Origin: Streptomyces barringtoniae | Lineage (GTDB): Bacteria; Actinomycetota; Actinomycetes; Streptomycetales; Streptomycetaceae | Assembly (NCBI RefSeq): GCF_020819595.1 | Contig: NZ_JAJHNP010000001.1 | Location: 310,001-374,000 of the forward strand | Direction: 5' to 3' | DNA length: 64,000 nt | In this document: in pieces, positions 34,771 to 43,938 of the stretch | Numbering within the stretch: the stretch's first letter is position 1 | Layout: every line of letters starts with the position of its first letter | Notes under the pieces: model-generated | Database searches by the model: none | Seen by the model: only the letters and a program-made list of their open reading frames with translations | Told to the model about the DNA's origin: nothing | Made by a program: the position numbers and the translations under genes

Positions 34771-35994
34771 TTATACGGTGTCTCGCTCTACGGGACAGCT
34801 CATGCACCGCGGGCCGCCCCGGCCCCGCCCCAGCTCGCTGCCCGGGATCTCGATCACCTCGATGCCCTGCTTGCGCAGATGCGTGTTGGTGGTCGAGTTG
34901 CGCTCGTAGGCGACGACGACCCCGGGCTCGACGGCGAGGACGTTGCAGCCGTCGTCCCACTGCTCGCGCTCGGCGGCGTGCACGTCCTGGGTGGCGGTCA
35001 GCACCCGGATCTCGCCGAGGCCCAGGGCGGCGGCGATCGCGCGGTGCATGTGCTCCGGCGGATGGTCGGTGACCTTCAGCTCCTTCTCGGAGACCCCCGG
35101 CTCGATGGTGTACGAGCGCAGCATGCCGAGGCCCGCGTACTGGGTGAAGGTGTCGCCGTCGACCATGGTCATCACGGTGTCGAGGTGCATGAAGGCGCGC
35201 CGCTTGGGCATGTCGAGCGCGACGATGGTGCGCGCGGAGCCGGCCGCGAACAGCTTGTACGCCAGCATCTCCACGGCCTGCGGGGTGGTGCGCTCGCTCA
35301 TGCCGACCAGCACGGCGCCGTTGCCGATCACCAGGACATCACCGCCCTCGATGGTGGAGGGATGGTCGGCCTGCCCCTGGGACCAGACGTGGAAGAGCTC
35401 GTCGCGGAACAGCGGGTGGTGGCGGTAGATCGCCTCGAAGTGGACGGTCTCGCGCTGCCGCGCCGGCAGCCGCATGGCGTTGATGGCGACCCCGTCGTAG
35501 ATCCAGGCGGAGGTGTCGCGGGTGAAGAGGTGGTTGGGCAGGGGGCCGAGGAGGAAGTCGTCGAGGTCCATCACATGGAAGCGCACGGAGGTCGGCTCCG
35601 CGTGCGCCTGCAGGAACTCCCGCTTGGTCATGCCGCCCACGAGCGCCTCGGCCAGCTCGCGCGCGGGCAGGGCCTCGAAGGCCGCGCGCAGGTGGTCGGC
35701 GGCGAGGGGGCCGTACTCCTTGTCGTGGAAGACACGGTCGAGGACGAGGGTGCGGGCCTCGGGGATCTCCAGGGTCTCGGTGAGCAGGTCGCCGAAGAGG
35801 TGGACGGCGACGCCGCGGTCCCGCAGGACGTCGGCGAACCCGTCGTGCTCGGCGCGCGCCCGGCGCACCCACAGCACGTCGTCGAAGAGCAGGGCGTCCT
35901 TGTTGCTGGGGGTGAGCCTTTTGAGCTCCAGATCGGGCCGGTGCAGGATCACGCGGCGCAGCCGCCCGGCCTCGGAGTCCACGTGGTATGCCAT
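34771..35994 (-). CDS. arcA: Arginine deiminase
   Basis: A 407-residue guanidino-group hydrolase: arginine to citrulline + ammonia. The opening [85 protein letters not shown] and the nucleophile C397 in GGPRCMSCP are all conserved. ATG at 35994; upstream in-frame sequence does not look coding. Followed by ornithine carbamoyltransferase and, further on, an amino acid permease. The gap before argF holds an AT-rich stretch (34745-34780) unusual for this genome, which may contain a promoter or ArgR site, but I cannot define one. Confidence 0.95.
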   Translation of the reverse strand: MAYHVDSEAGRLRRVILHRPDLELKRLTPSNKDALLFDDVLWVRRARAEHDGFADVLRDRGVAVHLFGDLLTETLEIPEARTLVLDRVFHDKEYGPLAADHLRAAFEALPARELAEALVGGMTKREFLQAHAEPTSVRFHVMDLDDFLLGPLPNHLFTRDTSAWIYDGVAINAMRLPARQRETVHFEAIYRHHPLFRDELFHVWSQGQADHPSTIEGGDVLVIGNGAVLVGMSERTTPQAVEMLAYKLFAAGSARTIVALDMPKRRAFMHLDTVMTMVDGDTFTQYAGLGMLRSYTIEPGVSEKELKVTDHPPEHMHRAIAAALGLGEIRVLTATQDVHAAEREQWDDGCNVLAVEPGVVVAYERNSTTNTHLRKQGIEVIEIPGSELGRGRGGPRCMSCPVERDTV

Positions 35995-36459
35995 GCCTCC
36001 ATCCTGGCCGCACCCGACCGTCTTCACGCCCTTGCGGACCGTTTCCGCCCCTTCCTGTTTTCGTCTCATCGACGACAAACGGTCGGTCCGTGGGACTCCG
36101 GCTCGCCTCGGCGCAGGCGGTCGGATCACGGTGCAGGGCACCGGCCGGCGCCGGATGCGCGGGGGCAGGGCCACCGCCCGGCCTCCGGCGGCCGGCACCA
36201 GCCGTTCGGCGACGAGGAGTTCGACGGCCCCCCGGTCGACCGCGTCCGGCGGGGCCGGCTCCTGAAGGCGCAGGAACGCGGCGAGCGGACCGGGGTGGTC
36301 GAGGGGTGAGCAGCCGTAAGCCCGTGCCCTCCTGCCCCCGGTCCAGGACCGTCACGATCGGCCTGCCCACGGCCCGCCGGACCACCCGCCGGCCGACCCC
36401 GGGCCGGCGGGGACACCTGGCCCTGCCGCGGAACAACAGGCCGAGTGCGCCGTGACGGG
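35995..36459. other. Intergenic region between pnkp and arcA with a possible coding remnant
   Basis: Nothing certain over 465 bases. The part next to arcA (35995-36090) is relatively A-rich and probably holds its promoter; TCGTC and GDCGA-like arms (TCGTC/GACGA, 5-base spacer) occur near 36063-36078. From about 36130 to 36310 one minus-strand frame reads like real protein ([18 protein letters not shown] then [18 protein letters not shown]) but has no usable start and no full-length frame, so it may be a gene remnant. 36310-36459 shows nothing. Confidence 0.4.
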
Positions 36460-39006
36460 CTACAGGCGGGGGTCCACCGGCTCCGACTCCAGGGCCAGCA
36501 CCCCGAACACCGCCTCGTGCACCCGCCACAGCGGCTCCCCCTCCGCCAGCCGGTCCAGTGCCTCCAGGCCGAGGGCGTACTCGCGCAGGGCGAGCGACCG
36601 CTTGTGGTTGAGGAACCGCTGCCGCAGCCTGGCGAGGTTGTCCGGCCGGGTGTACTCGGGCCCGTAGATGATCCGCAGGTACTCCCGGCCGCGGCACTTG
36701 ATGCCGGGCTGCACCAGCCGCCCGTCGGCGTTCCGGACCACCGCGCCGGCCGGCTTGACGACCATGCCCTCACCGCCGCGGCCGGTCATCTCCAGCCACC
36801 AGTCGACACCCGCGCGCACCGACTCCGGGTCACCGGTGTCGACGTACAGCCGCCGGGTGGTCTGCAGCAGTCCGGTGCCGTCGTGCTCCACCAGCCGGTC
36901 GATCAGGGCCAGTTGCTCGTCGTGCGGCAGCGCGGCGAGGCTGCGGCCCTGGACGGCCAGCAGCTGGAAGGGCGCCAGGCGGACGCCGTCCAGGCCGTCG
37001 GTGGTCCAGCAGTAGCGGCGGTAGGCGGCGGTGAACGCGGCCGCGTCGGCGGCACGGTCCCGCTGCCGGTCCAGCAGGCCGGTGAGGCCGACACCCCGGG
37101 CCGAGGCCGCCTCCAGGGCGGCCAGCGCGCCCGGGAAGACCGCGCCGGAGGCGGCGCCGACGGCCGCGTACTGGCTGCGCAGCAGCCCCGAGGCCTTCAG
37201 CGACCACGGCATCAGCTCGGCGTCCAGCAGCAGCCAGTCGGTGGCCAGTTCGTCCCAGAGCCCGGCGGCCCCGATCGCCGCGCGCAGCCGGCCGAGGACC
37301 TCCTCGGTCACCGTCGTGTCGTCGAAGAACGGCCGCCCGGTGCGGGTGTAGAGGGACCCGGTCGGCCCGTCCACGCCGAAGCGCCTGCGTGCCGCCTCCG
37401 CGTCCCGGCACACCAGGGCCACGGCTCGCGAGCCCATGTGCTTCTCCTCGCACACGACCCGCTCGACGCCGTCCGCCGCGTACTGCGCGAAGGCTTCCGC
37501 CGGGTGCTCCAAGTAGCCATCCACCTGCGAAGTCGCCGTCGGCGCCATGGTCGGCGGCAGATACGGCAGCAGGCGCGGGTCGGTCGCGAAGCGGCTCATG
37601 ACCTCCAGCGCCGCCGCCGCGTTCTCCTCACGGACCGCGACCATGCCGGCGTGCCGGGTCTCCACCGCCCTGCGGCCGTACACGTCCGCCAGGTCCAGCG
37701 GCCGGCCGTCCTGACCGCCGGGCGCCTCCGAGCGCAGCGGGCGCGTCGGCTCGTACCAGACCCGCTCGGCCGGTACGTCGACCAGCTCGCGCTCCGGCCA
37801 GCGCAGCGCGGTCAGCTTGCCGCCGAAGACCGCCCCGGTGTCCAGGCAGATGGTGTTGTTCAGCCAGCTCGCCTCGGGGACCGGGGTGTGGCCGTAGACC
37901 ACCGCCGCGCGGCCCCGGTAGTCCTCCGCCCACGGGTAGCGCACCGGCAGCCCGAACTCGTCCGTCTCGCCGGTGGTGTCGCCGTACAGGGCGTGCGAGC
38001 GGACCCGGCCGGAGGTGCGGCCGTGGTACTTCTCGGGCAGGCCGGCGTGGCAGACGACCAGCCTGCCGCCGTCGAGGACGTAGTGGCTGACCAGGCCCGC
38101 CAGGAACGTGCGTACCCGCTCCTCGAACTCCTCGCTCTCGCCCTCCATCTGCGTGATGGTCTCGGCCAGCCCATGGGTGTGCTGGACCTTGCGGCCCTTG
38201 AGGTAGCGGCCGTACTTGTTCTCGTGGTTGCCGGGCACGCACAGCGCGTTGCCCGTCTCGACCATGGACATCACCCGGCGCAGCACGCCCGGGGTGTCCG
38301 GGCCGCGGTCGACCAGGTCGCCGACGAACACGGCGGTACGGCCGTCCGGGTGGACGCCGTCCGCGTAGCCCAGCTTGGCGAGCAGCGACTCGAGCTCGGC
38401 GGAGCAGCCGTGGATGTCGCCGATGATGTCGAAGGGGCCGGTGAGGTGGGTGAGGTCGTTGAAGCGCTTCTCGGTGACGACGGTGGCGTGTTCCACCTCC
38501 TCGACGCCGCGCAGCACGTGCACCTTGCGGAAGCCCTCCCGCTCCAGGTGCCGCAGCGAGCGGCGCAGTTCGCGGATGTGCCGCTGGATGACCCGGCGGG
38601 GCATGTCGGCGCGGTCGGTGCGGGCCGCGTTGCGCTCGGCGCACACCTCCTCCGGCACGTCCAGCACGATGGCGATGGGCAGCACGTCGTACTTCCTGGC
38701 CAGCTCGATCAGCTGGCGCCGGGCGTCCTGCTGCACGCTGGTGGCGTCGACGACCGTGCGGCGGCCCGCCGCCAGCCGCTTGCCGGCGATGTAGTGCAGG
38801 ACGTCGAAGGCGTCCCGGGTGGCGCTCTGGTCGTTCTCGTCGTCGGAGACGAGACCGCGGCAGAAGTCCGAGGAGATCACCTCGGTCGGCTTGAAGTGCC
38901 GGCGGCCGAAGGTGGACTTGCCGGAGCCGGAGGCACCGACGAGGACCACGAGGGACAGATCGGTGACGGGGAGGATCCGCCCCTGGTTCCGTGTCGACCC
39001 GGTCAT
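36460..39006 (-). CDS. pnkp: Bacterial polynucleotide kinase-phosphatase-ligase (Pnkp)
   Basis: An 848-residue RNA repair enzyme with three modules. The 5'-kinase (1-170) has P-loop GASGSGKS at 24-31; the binuclear metallophosphatase (190-390) has GDIHGC 196-201, GDLVDRGPD 229-237, GNHENK 259-264 and GHTPV near 372; the C-terminal adenylyltransferase/ligase has nucleotidyl lysine K522 in EEKHMGSR. Together they heal 5'-OH and 2',3'-cyclic phosphate ends and, with Hen1, seal cleaved RNA such as toxin-cut tRNA. ATG at 39006 overlaps the hen1 stop (ATGA), so the two subunits are translated in tandem. All key residues are kept, so it should be active. Confidence 0.95.
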   Translation of the reverse strand: MTGSTRNQGRILPVTDLSLVVLVGASGSGKSTFGRRHFKPTEVISSDFCRGLVSDDENDQSATRDAFDVLHYIAGKRLAAGRRTVVDATSVQQDARRQLIELARKYDVLPIAIVLDVPEEVCAERNAARTDRADMPRRVIQRHIRELRRSLRHLEREGFRKVHVLRGVEEVEHATVVTEKRFNDLTHLTGPFDIIGDIHGCSAELESLLAKLGYADGVHPDGRTAVFVGDLVDRGPDTPGVLRRVMSMVETGNALCVPGNHENKYGRYLKGRKVQHTHGLAETITQMEGESEEFEERVRTFLAGLVSHYVLDGGRLVVCHAGLPEKYHGRTSGRVRSHALYGDTTGETDEFGLPVRYPWAEDYRGRAAVVYGHTPVPEASWLNNTICLDTGAVFGGKLTALRWPERELVDVPAERVWYEPTRPLRSEAPGGQDGRPLDLADVYGRRAVETRHAGMVAVREENAAAALEVMSRFATDPRLLPYLPPTMAPTATSQVDGYLEHPAEAFAQYAADGVERVVCEEKHMGSRAVALVCRDAEAARRRFGVDGPTGSLYTRTGRPFFDDTTVTEEVLGRLRAAIGAAGLWDELATDWLLLDAELMPWSLKASGLLRSQYAAVGAASGAVFPGALAALEAASARGVGLTGLLDRQRDRAADAAAFTAAYRRYCWTTDGLDGVRLAPFQLLAVQGRSLAALPHDEQLALIDRLVEHDGTGLLQTTRRLYVDTGDPESVRAGVDWWLEMTGRGGEGMVVKPAGAVVRNADGRLVQPGIKCRGREYLRIIYGPEYTRPDNLARLRQRFLNHKRSLALREYALGLEALDRLAEGEPLWRVHEAVFGVLALESEPVDPRL

Positions 39007-40481
39007 GCTGCCTTCACCTCCTTCTCGGTCCTGATCACGGCTGTGTTCATCACAAAGACGGCCATCTGGGTGGGCGGGCCGACCTCCGGGTCGTCCGGCC
39101 CGACGGGCGCGAACTCCACGTCGTAGCCGTGCCGTTCGGCCACCGTGTGCGCCCACGTGCGGAACTCCTGCCGGGTCCACTCGAAGCGGTGGTCGCCGTG
39201 CCGGGCGTGTCCGGCGGGCAGGGTCTCCCAGCGGACGTTGTACTCGACGTTCGGGGTGGTCACGAGGACCGTGCGCGGGCGGGCGTGCCCGAACACGGCG
39301 TACTCCAGGGCGGGCAGCCGGGGCAGGTCGAGGTGCTCGATCACCTCGCTGAGCACGGCGGCGTCATAGCCCTTGAGCCGGTTGTCGGTGTAGGCGAGCG
39401 AGCCCTGGAAGAGCTTGACGCGCGAGGCCTGCCGCTCGCCCATGCGGTCCAGCTTCAGCCGCCGGGAGGCGATGGTCAGGGCGCGCGCCGACACGTCGAC
39501 GCCGACGATCTCGGTGAACCGCGGGTCCTTCAGCAGCTCGCGCAGCAACTCGCCCTGGCCGCAGCCGAGATCGAGCACGCGGCCGGCGCCGCTGTCCCGC
39601 AGCGCGGCGAGGATCGCCTCCCTGCGCTGCACGGCGAGCGGGGTGGACTTCTCCTCCGTCTCGCTCTCCTCCTCGACGGCGTTGTCGATCTCCTCGACCT
39701 CGCTGTCGTCGGCCTCCGCGAGCCGCACCAGCTCCAGCCGCTCCATCGCCTGCCGGGTCAGCGACCAGCGGCGGGAGAGATAGCGGCTGGTGATCAGCTT
39801 CTGCTCCGGGTGCTCGGGCAGCCAGCCCTCACCGGCCCGCAGCAGCTTGTCGACCTCGTCGGAGGAGACCCAGTAGTGCTTGGCGTCGTCGAGGACCGGC
39901 AGCAGGACATAGAGGTGGCGCAGGGCCTCGGCGAGGGTCAGCGCCTCGGACTCCAGGACGAGCCGCACGTAGCGCGAGTCCCCCCACTCGGGGAACTCGG
40001 CGTCCAGGGCGACCGGTTCGACGGTGACCGTCCAGCCCAGCGGCTCGAAGAGACGCCGTACGAGCTCCGGGCCGCCGCGGGCGGGCAGCGCGGGCACCTC
40101 GATGCGCAACGGCCGGGTCCGGGCCGGGAGTTCCGGCCGGGCCTGGCAGGTGCCCTTCATCGCGCTGGAGAACACGCCGCTCAGCGCTACCGCGAGCAGC
40201 GAGGAGGCCGCGTACGGGCGGTCGTTGACGTACTGGGCGAGAGCCGCGTCGGGGGCTCCGCCGCGGCCCTTGCCCTTGCCCCGCCGGACCAGCGCGACGG
40301 TGTCGATCTCCAGCAGCAGCGCGGCCGTGCAGCGCCGGTCGTCCGCCTCGGGGTAGAAGACGTGCGCAGTGCCGTAGGACGTGGAGAACTGCTGCGCCTT
40401 GTCGGGGTGCTTGTGCAGCAGGTACCCGAGGTCGGTGGCCGGGTGGGCGGCGTCGCCGCGCATGGAGATCGTCAGGAACAC
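39003..40481 (-). CDS. hen1: Hen1 3'-terminal RNA ribose 2'-O-methyltransferase
   Basis: A 492-residue partner of Pnkp. The N-terminal ~240 residues are the bacterial Hen1 N-domain (MFLTISMRGDAAHPATDLGYLLHKHP) that activates the Pnkp ligase; an acidic linker (about 255-280, EVEEIDNAVEEESETEE) leads to the methyltransferase with SAM motif LDLGCGQG at 303-310 and the metal-binding EVIEHLD at 379-385. It 2'-O-methylates the repaired junction so that the same ribotoxin cannot cut it again. Start is GTG at 40481. First gene of the hen1-pnkp operon. Confidence 0.95.
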   Translation of the reverse strand: MFLTISMRGDAAHPATDLGYLLHKHPDKAQQFSTSYGTAHVFYPEADDRRCTAALLLEIDTVALVRRGKGKGRGGAPDAALAQYVNDRPYAASSLLAVALSGVFSSAMKGTCQARPELPARTRPLRIEVPALPARGGPELVRRLFEPLGWTVTVEPVALDAEFPEWGDSRYVRLVLESEALTLAEALRHLYVLLPVLDDAKHYWVSSDEVDKLLRAGEGWLPEHPEQKLITSRYLSRRWSLTRQAMERLELVRLAEADDSEVEEIDNAVEEESETEEKSTPLAVQRREAILAALRDSGAGRVLDLGCGQGELLRELLKDPRFTEIVGVDVSARALTIASRRLKLDRMGERQASRVKLFQGSLAYTDNRLKGYDAAVLSEVIEHLDLPRLPALEYAVFGHARPRTVLVTTPNVEYNVRWETLPAGHARHGDHRFEWTRQEFRTWAHTVAERHGYDVEFAPVGPDDPEVGPPTQMAVFVMNTAVIRTEKEVKAA

Positions 40482-40538
40482 ATGACCGAGTCTTCCGTCC
40501 GGAATCCCCGTTGACCACCGGATTTCGCTCCGTGCCGG

Positions 40539-41480
40539 TCAGGAGTCGCGGGTGACGATCGTCCGGGCGTTGCGCACCGCCCGCTCGTCGGCGGCGCGCA
40601 GAGCCTCCAGCTTCTCCTTGTTGCTGCCGATGGAGGATTTCTGCGTGCGCACGTCGAGGGAGTGCACGGCGGGGACATAGCCGGTGTCGAGCTTGCAGCG
40701 GGCGTCCGCGGCCGCCGTCCTCTTCTCCTTGTCCGACGGCTTGCCGGGCCCGAACCAGTGGGAGTCGATCGACGCCTTGTCCGGGTCGGAGTAGTGGAAG
40801 CCCTTCTTCTTCATGCAGGCCGACCATGCGCTGTCGGCCTTCTTCCAGGCCGGGTCCTTGCTCGCCCGCTTGTGGGACTCGTACCACAGTTCGAGGGCGA
40901 GCGAGTAATAGCCGGACAGCTTCACGCCGTTGACCTTCGTCGCCTTGGGCGCAGGGCCGTAGATCTTCCGAGTCGCCTCTCCCAGGCAGCCGCCCTCGGG
41001 AATGCGGTGGCCGTGCGTGACGCGGCTGTCCCCTGATTCGAAGGTGCCGGTGAGCGCGGCGTACTGGTCGGCGGGCCACTGCTGGGGCTGGGCGGACGTG
41101 TCCGTCTTCCGGTTGTGGTAGCCGTGCTCGGCGGCCAGGTCCGGGTCGACGACGCCGTACGGGGTGTCGTCGCCCGGCATGTCCTCGCTCGTGAACGTCC
41201 CCTGCCGGACCGGGTAGGTCGACTCGACGGCCTTGGGGTCGAGCGTCGCGAAGCCGGAGAAGCCGAGCCGGACCATGCACTGCCTGCCGAGGACCCACTG
41301 TGCCCGGCTGACGGTCTTCGCGCCGTCCGACGCGGGATCCGGGATGTAGGCGTGCAGCGGGAACGCCGCCATGGTGTTGAGGCGGCGAGCCTCGTCGACG
41401 GGGTCGTCGCCGTTACCGGCGAACTGACATGCCGACAGGGCGAACAGGCCACTGAGGGCGAGAGGGAGAACTTTGCGCAC
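40539..41480 (-). CDS. Secreted lipoprotein of unknown function
   Basis: A 313-residue lipoprotein. The signal MRKVLPLALSGLFALSAC has a lipobox with C18. The mature part is charged, with cysteines in RQCMVRLGF, EGGCLGEA, SACMKKKGFHYSD and DARCKLD, spaced as in proteins with two disulfides, and repeated short helical segments. I recognise no catalytic motif; similar lipoproteins are common in Streptomyces. The upstream side is the low-complexity repeat 41630-42120. Confidence 0.82.
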   Translation of the reverse strand: MRKVLPLALSGLFALSACQFAGNGDDPVDEARRLNTMAAFPLHAYIPDPASDGAKTVSRAQWVLGRQCMVRLGFSGFATLDPKAVESTYPVRQGTFTSEDMPGDDTPYGVVDPDLAAEHGYHNRKTDTSAQPQQWPADQYAALTGTFESGDSRVTHGHRIPEGGCLGEATRKIYGPAPKATKVNGVKLSGYYSLALELWYESHKRASKDPAWKKADSAWSACMKKKGFHYSDPDKASIDSHWFGPGKPSDKEKRTAAADARCKLDTGYVPAVHSLDVRTQKSSIGSNKEKLEALRAADERAVRNARTIVTRDS

Positions 41481-41629
41481 CCCGCCATCCGATCAAGCCT
41501 TGACCGGTTGCGCTGTGATGGAGCCCACAGTTCCGACACAAGTCGTCCACAGTTACGGCATCGTAGGCCAGCGCCGCAGCCCGAGGGCGGCAGCAAGGCA
41601 GCCGAAAAACCACCACCGCGACACACCAC

Positions 41630-42120
41630 GACGGCAGCCCCTCGCCGGGGCCGGGGGCTGGAGACCAGGGGCCAGGGCCGGAGGCCGGAGACCGGAGACC
41701 TGGACCGCGGCCCGGAGACCGGACCCGGAGACCAGGACCGTGCCCGGGGCCCGGGGGCCGGAGGCCGGAGGCCGGAGGCCAAGGGTTGGGGCCGGGGGCA
41801 GACACCTGGCCCGGGGTCGGGCCCGGAAACCGGAGGCCAGGGCCCGCAGCACGTGGCCGCAGCCCGGGGGCCGGGGCCCGGAGACAGGGCCCGGGGGCCG
41901 AAGGCCAAGGGCTGGGACCGGAGCCAAAGACCAGGACCGCGGCCCAGACCCGGAAACCAGAGACCAGGACCGCGACCCAGGGCCGGAGACCTGGACCGTG
42001 GTTCGGGGCCCGGAGGCCGGGACCCGAGGACCGGAGGCCAGGCGCCCGAAAGGCCGGACCCCCTGGGACAGGGCCCGAGGAACGGAGGCCAGGAGTCGCG
42101 GCACGGACGTCGGGGTCGGG
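41630..42120. repeat. Degenerate GC-rich low-complexity repeat array
   Basis: About 490 bases made almost only of short units such as GGCCGGAGACC, GGGCCCGGGG and AGGACCGCGGCCC in varying order, strongly purine-biased on the plus strand (long runs without T). All plus-strand frames stay open, giving Pro/Gly/Arg-rich nonsense, which is what such a composition produces. No fixed period is apparent, so it is neither a simple tandem repeat nor a CRISPR. It lies between the lipoprotein start and the oxidoreductase stop. 41481-41630 shows no gene. Confidence 0.75.
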
Positions 42121-42130
42121 GTGGGTGGTG

Positions 42131-43054
42131 TTACGGCAGTTGTGGCTGGACGTGGGTGGAGATCAGGTCCAGTTGGTCCAGGTCGGTGAGGTCCAGGATC
42201 TGCAGGTAGATCCGCTGGGAGCCGATCGCGGCGTACCGGCCCAGCTTGTCGACGACCTCGGCCGGCGAGCCGGCCAGGCCGTTGGCCTTCAGCTCGTCGA
42301 CCTCACGGCCGATCGCGGCGGCGCGGCGGGCGACCTCCCGGTCGTCCCGGCCGACACAGACCACGAGCGCGTTGGAGTACGTCAGCGCGTCCGCACCCCG
42401 GCCCGCCTCCTCCGCGGCGGCACGCACCCGGCCGAACTGCCGCTCGCTGTCCTCCACGGAGGCGAAGGGGATGTTGAACTCGTCGGCGAACCGGGCGGCC
42501 AGCCGCGGCGTACGGCTCGCGCCGTGGCCGCCGATGAGCACCGGGACCTTCTTCTGGGCCGGCTTGGGCAGTGCGGGCGAGTCGGTCAGGTCGTAGTACG
42601 TGCCGTGGAAGTCGAAGGTCTTGCCCACCTCGGTCGCCCACAGCCCGGTGACGATCGCGAGCTGCTCCTCCAGCCGCGCGAACTTCTCCTTCGGGAACGG
42701 GATGCCGTACGCCTTGTGCTCCTCCTCGAACCAGCCCGCGCCGAGCCCGAGCTCGACCCGGCCGCCGGACATCTGGTCGACCTGGGCGACCTGGATCGCG
42801 AGCATACCGGGCAGCCGGAACGTTCCGGCGGTCATCAGCGTGCCGAGACGGATCCGCTTGGTCTCACGGGCCAGTCCGGCGAGCGTGATCCAGGCGTCCG
42901 TGGGACCGGGCAGCCCGTCGGCGCTGCCCATGCGGAGGTAGTGGTCGGAGCGGAAGAAGGCGTCGAAGCCAAGGTCCTCGGTGGCTTTCGCCACGGTGAG
43001 CAAGGTGTCGTAGGTGGCCCCCTGCTGGGGCTCGGTGAAGATTCGAAGGTCCAT
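42131..43054 (-). CDS. LLM-class F420-dependent oxidoreductase
   Basis: A 307-residue TIM-barrel luciferase-like flavin/F420 enzyme. MDLRIFTEPQQGATYDTLL, DLGFDAFFRSDHYLRMG, RIRLGTLMTAGTFRLPGMLA and ELGLGAGWFEEEHKAYGIPFP are typical of the F420-dependent subgroup, which transfers hydride to or from reduced F420. Substrate unknown. ATG at 43054 with AGGA eight bases upstream. Flanked by repeats on both sides and not in an operon. Confidence 0.92.
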   Translation of the reverse strand: MDLRIFTEPQQGATYDTLLTVAKATEDLGFDAFFRSDHYLRMGSADGLPGPTDAWITLAGLARETKRIRLGTLMTAGTFRLPGMLAIQVAQVDQMSGGRVELGLGAGWFEEEHKAYGIPFPKEKFARLEEQLAIVTGLWATEVGKTFDFHGTYYDLTDSPALPKPAQKKVPVLIGGHGASRTPRLAARFADEFNIPFASVEDSERQFGRVRAAAEEAGRGADALTYSNALVVCVGRDDREVARRAAAIGREVDELKANGLAGSPAEVVDKLGRYAAIGSQRIYLQILDLTDLDQLDLISTHVQPQLP

Positions 43055-43234
43055 ACATCCATCCTGCACGCCGCACGCCACGCCGACCGCGCCGGTACCG
43101 CCCGGCGCGGCCGTCCCCGGTCGGGTGAAATTCGCCCGCCGAGCGCGCCGGTGCCGACAGGGCGGTGGACCGTCCTCGTCCGGCGTGCCGTCCTCGGGGC
43201 TGCCGCCCCGGACCCCCGCTTCGACCTGAACGGC

Positions 43235-43257
43235 CCCGTCCTCAAACGCCGGACGGG
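43235..43257. repeat. Dispersed Streptomyces palindromic repeat at the end of a coding gene
   Basis: Arms CCCGTCC and GGACGGG around TCAAACGCC. From memory this CCTCAAACGCCGGACGGGC element recurs very often between Streptomyces genes. Here its right arm supplies the last codons and stop of the gene at 43242-43772 (SPSGV-stop). A related TCCTCAAGGGCCGG stands at about 55434-55447, ahead of the membrane gene's stop. Confidence 0.7.
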
Positions 43258-43772
43258 CTACTGCGGTTGTCGTTCAGGCTCTTCTGATCGCCGTTCGCAC
43301 TCTTCCGGCTCTCGTCCTCCCGTAACGTCTCCTCCCGCGCCGCCAGCTTGCGCAGCATCTCCAGGACGCGGTCGCGGGACTCGTCGGCCGCGTCGATGGC
43401 CTCCATGCACTGCCAGTACGTCGTCTCGTCGTCGGCCCCGCTGGCCATGCCGACCAGGGCCATGCCGACCTCGCCGAGCAGACCCCCGAGGCAGAGCAGG
43501 GTCTCGCGGGCGTCGGCCAGCTCGGTGAGCTGGGCGGCGCGCAGGTCGCCCAGGTCGAGTTCGGGCGGGTCCAGGACCCCGCAGCCCCGGCCCGCCAGTT
43601 CGGTCAGGCCCAGCGCCTCGCCGCGCAGCTCGGGCGGGCCGGAGACCGCGAGGCGGCTGCCGACCGCCTGGGCCAGGGCCTGCGCCTGCCACACCTCCGC
43701 CATGATCTCGCCCGAGTCGGCGGCGTACGCCAGCGCACGCCTGTTGGTGAGGATGAGCCGTATCGCGTCCAT
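43242..43772 (-). CDS. DUF6099-like hypothetical protein
   Basis: A 176-residue helical, acidic, cytoplasmic protein. It starts MDAIRLILTNRRALAYAADSG and has IMAEVWQAQALAQAVGSRLAVSGPPELRGEALGL, which I associate with the Streptomyces DUF6099 family (moderate certainty). ATG at 43772 has GGGGG about seven bases upstream; the frame runs to 43805. The last residues come from a dispersed repeat, so the native C-terminus may have been shorter or different. No catalytic motif. Confidence 0.78.
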   Translation of the reverse strand: MDAIRLILTNRRALAYAADSGEIMAEVWQAQALAQAVGSRLAVSGPPELRGEALGLTELAGRGCGVLDPPELDLGDLRAAQLTELADARETLLCLGGLLGEVGMALVGMASGADDETTYWQCMEAIDAADESRDRVLEMLRKLAAREETLREDESRKSANGDQKSLNDNRSSPSGV

Positions 43773-43938
43773 GCGTCGCCCCCGTCCTTCCGCGTGCTTC
43801 CTCACACGCCCTCTTGGACTCCCTTGTCCACTACCCAGCGTGAGGGCACTGAAGACGAAAAACCAGAGGTAGACGGAAATCTATGGACAACAATTCGGAT
43901 TCAACAGCCATTTCAACTCCGGAGAGTAATAACGGAGT

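Noticed and set aside
34740..34780. ArgR (ARG box) site between arcA and argF
   Set aside because: AT-rich with two CGTATA copies on the minus strand, but no convincing match to the ARG box consensus.
36130..36310. A gene between pnkp and arcA
   Set aside because: One minus frame looks protein-like for ~60 codons but has no start, no complete frame and no family match.
41630..42120. CRISPR or regular tandem array
   Set aside because: No constant repeat with unique spacers and no fixed period; only shuffled short GC-rich units.
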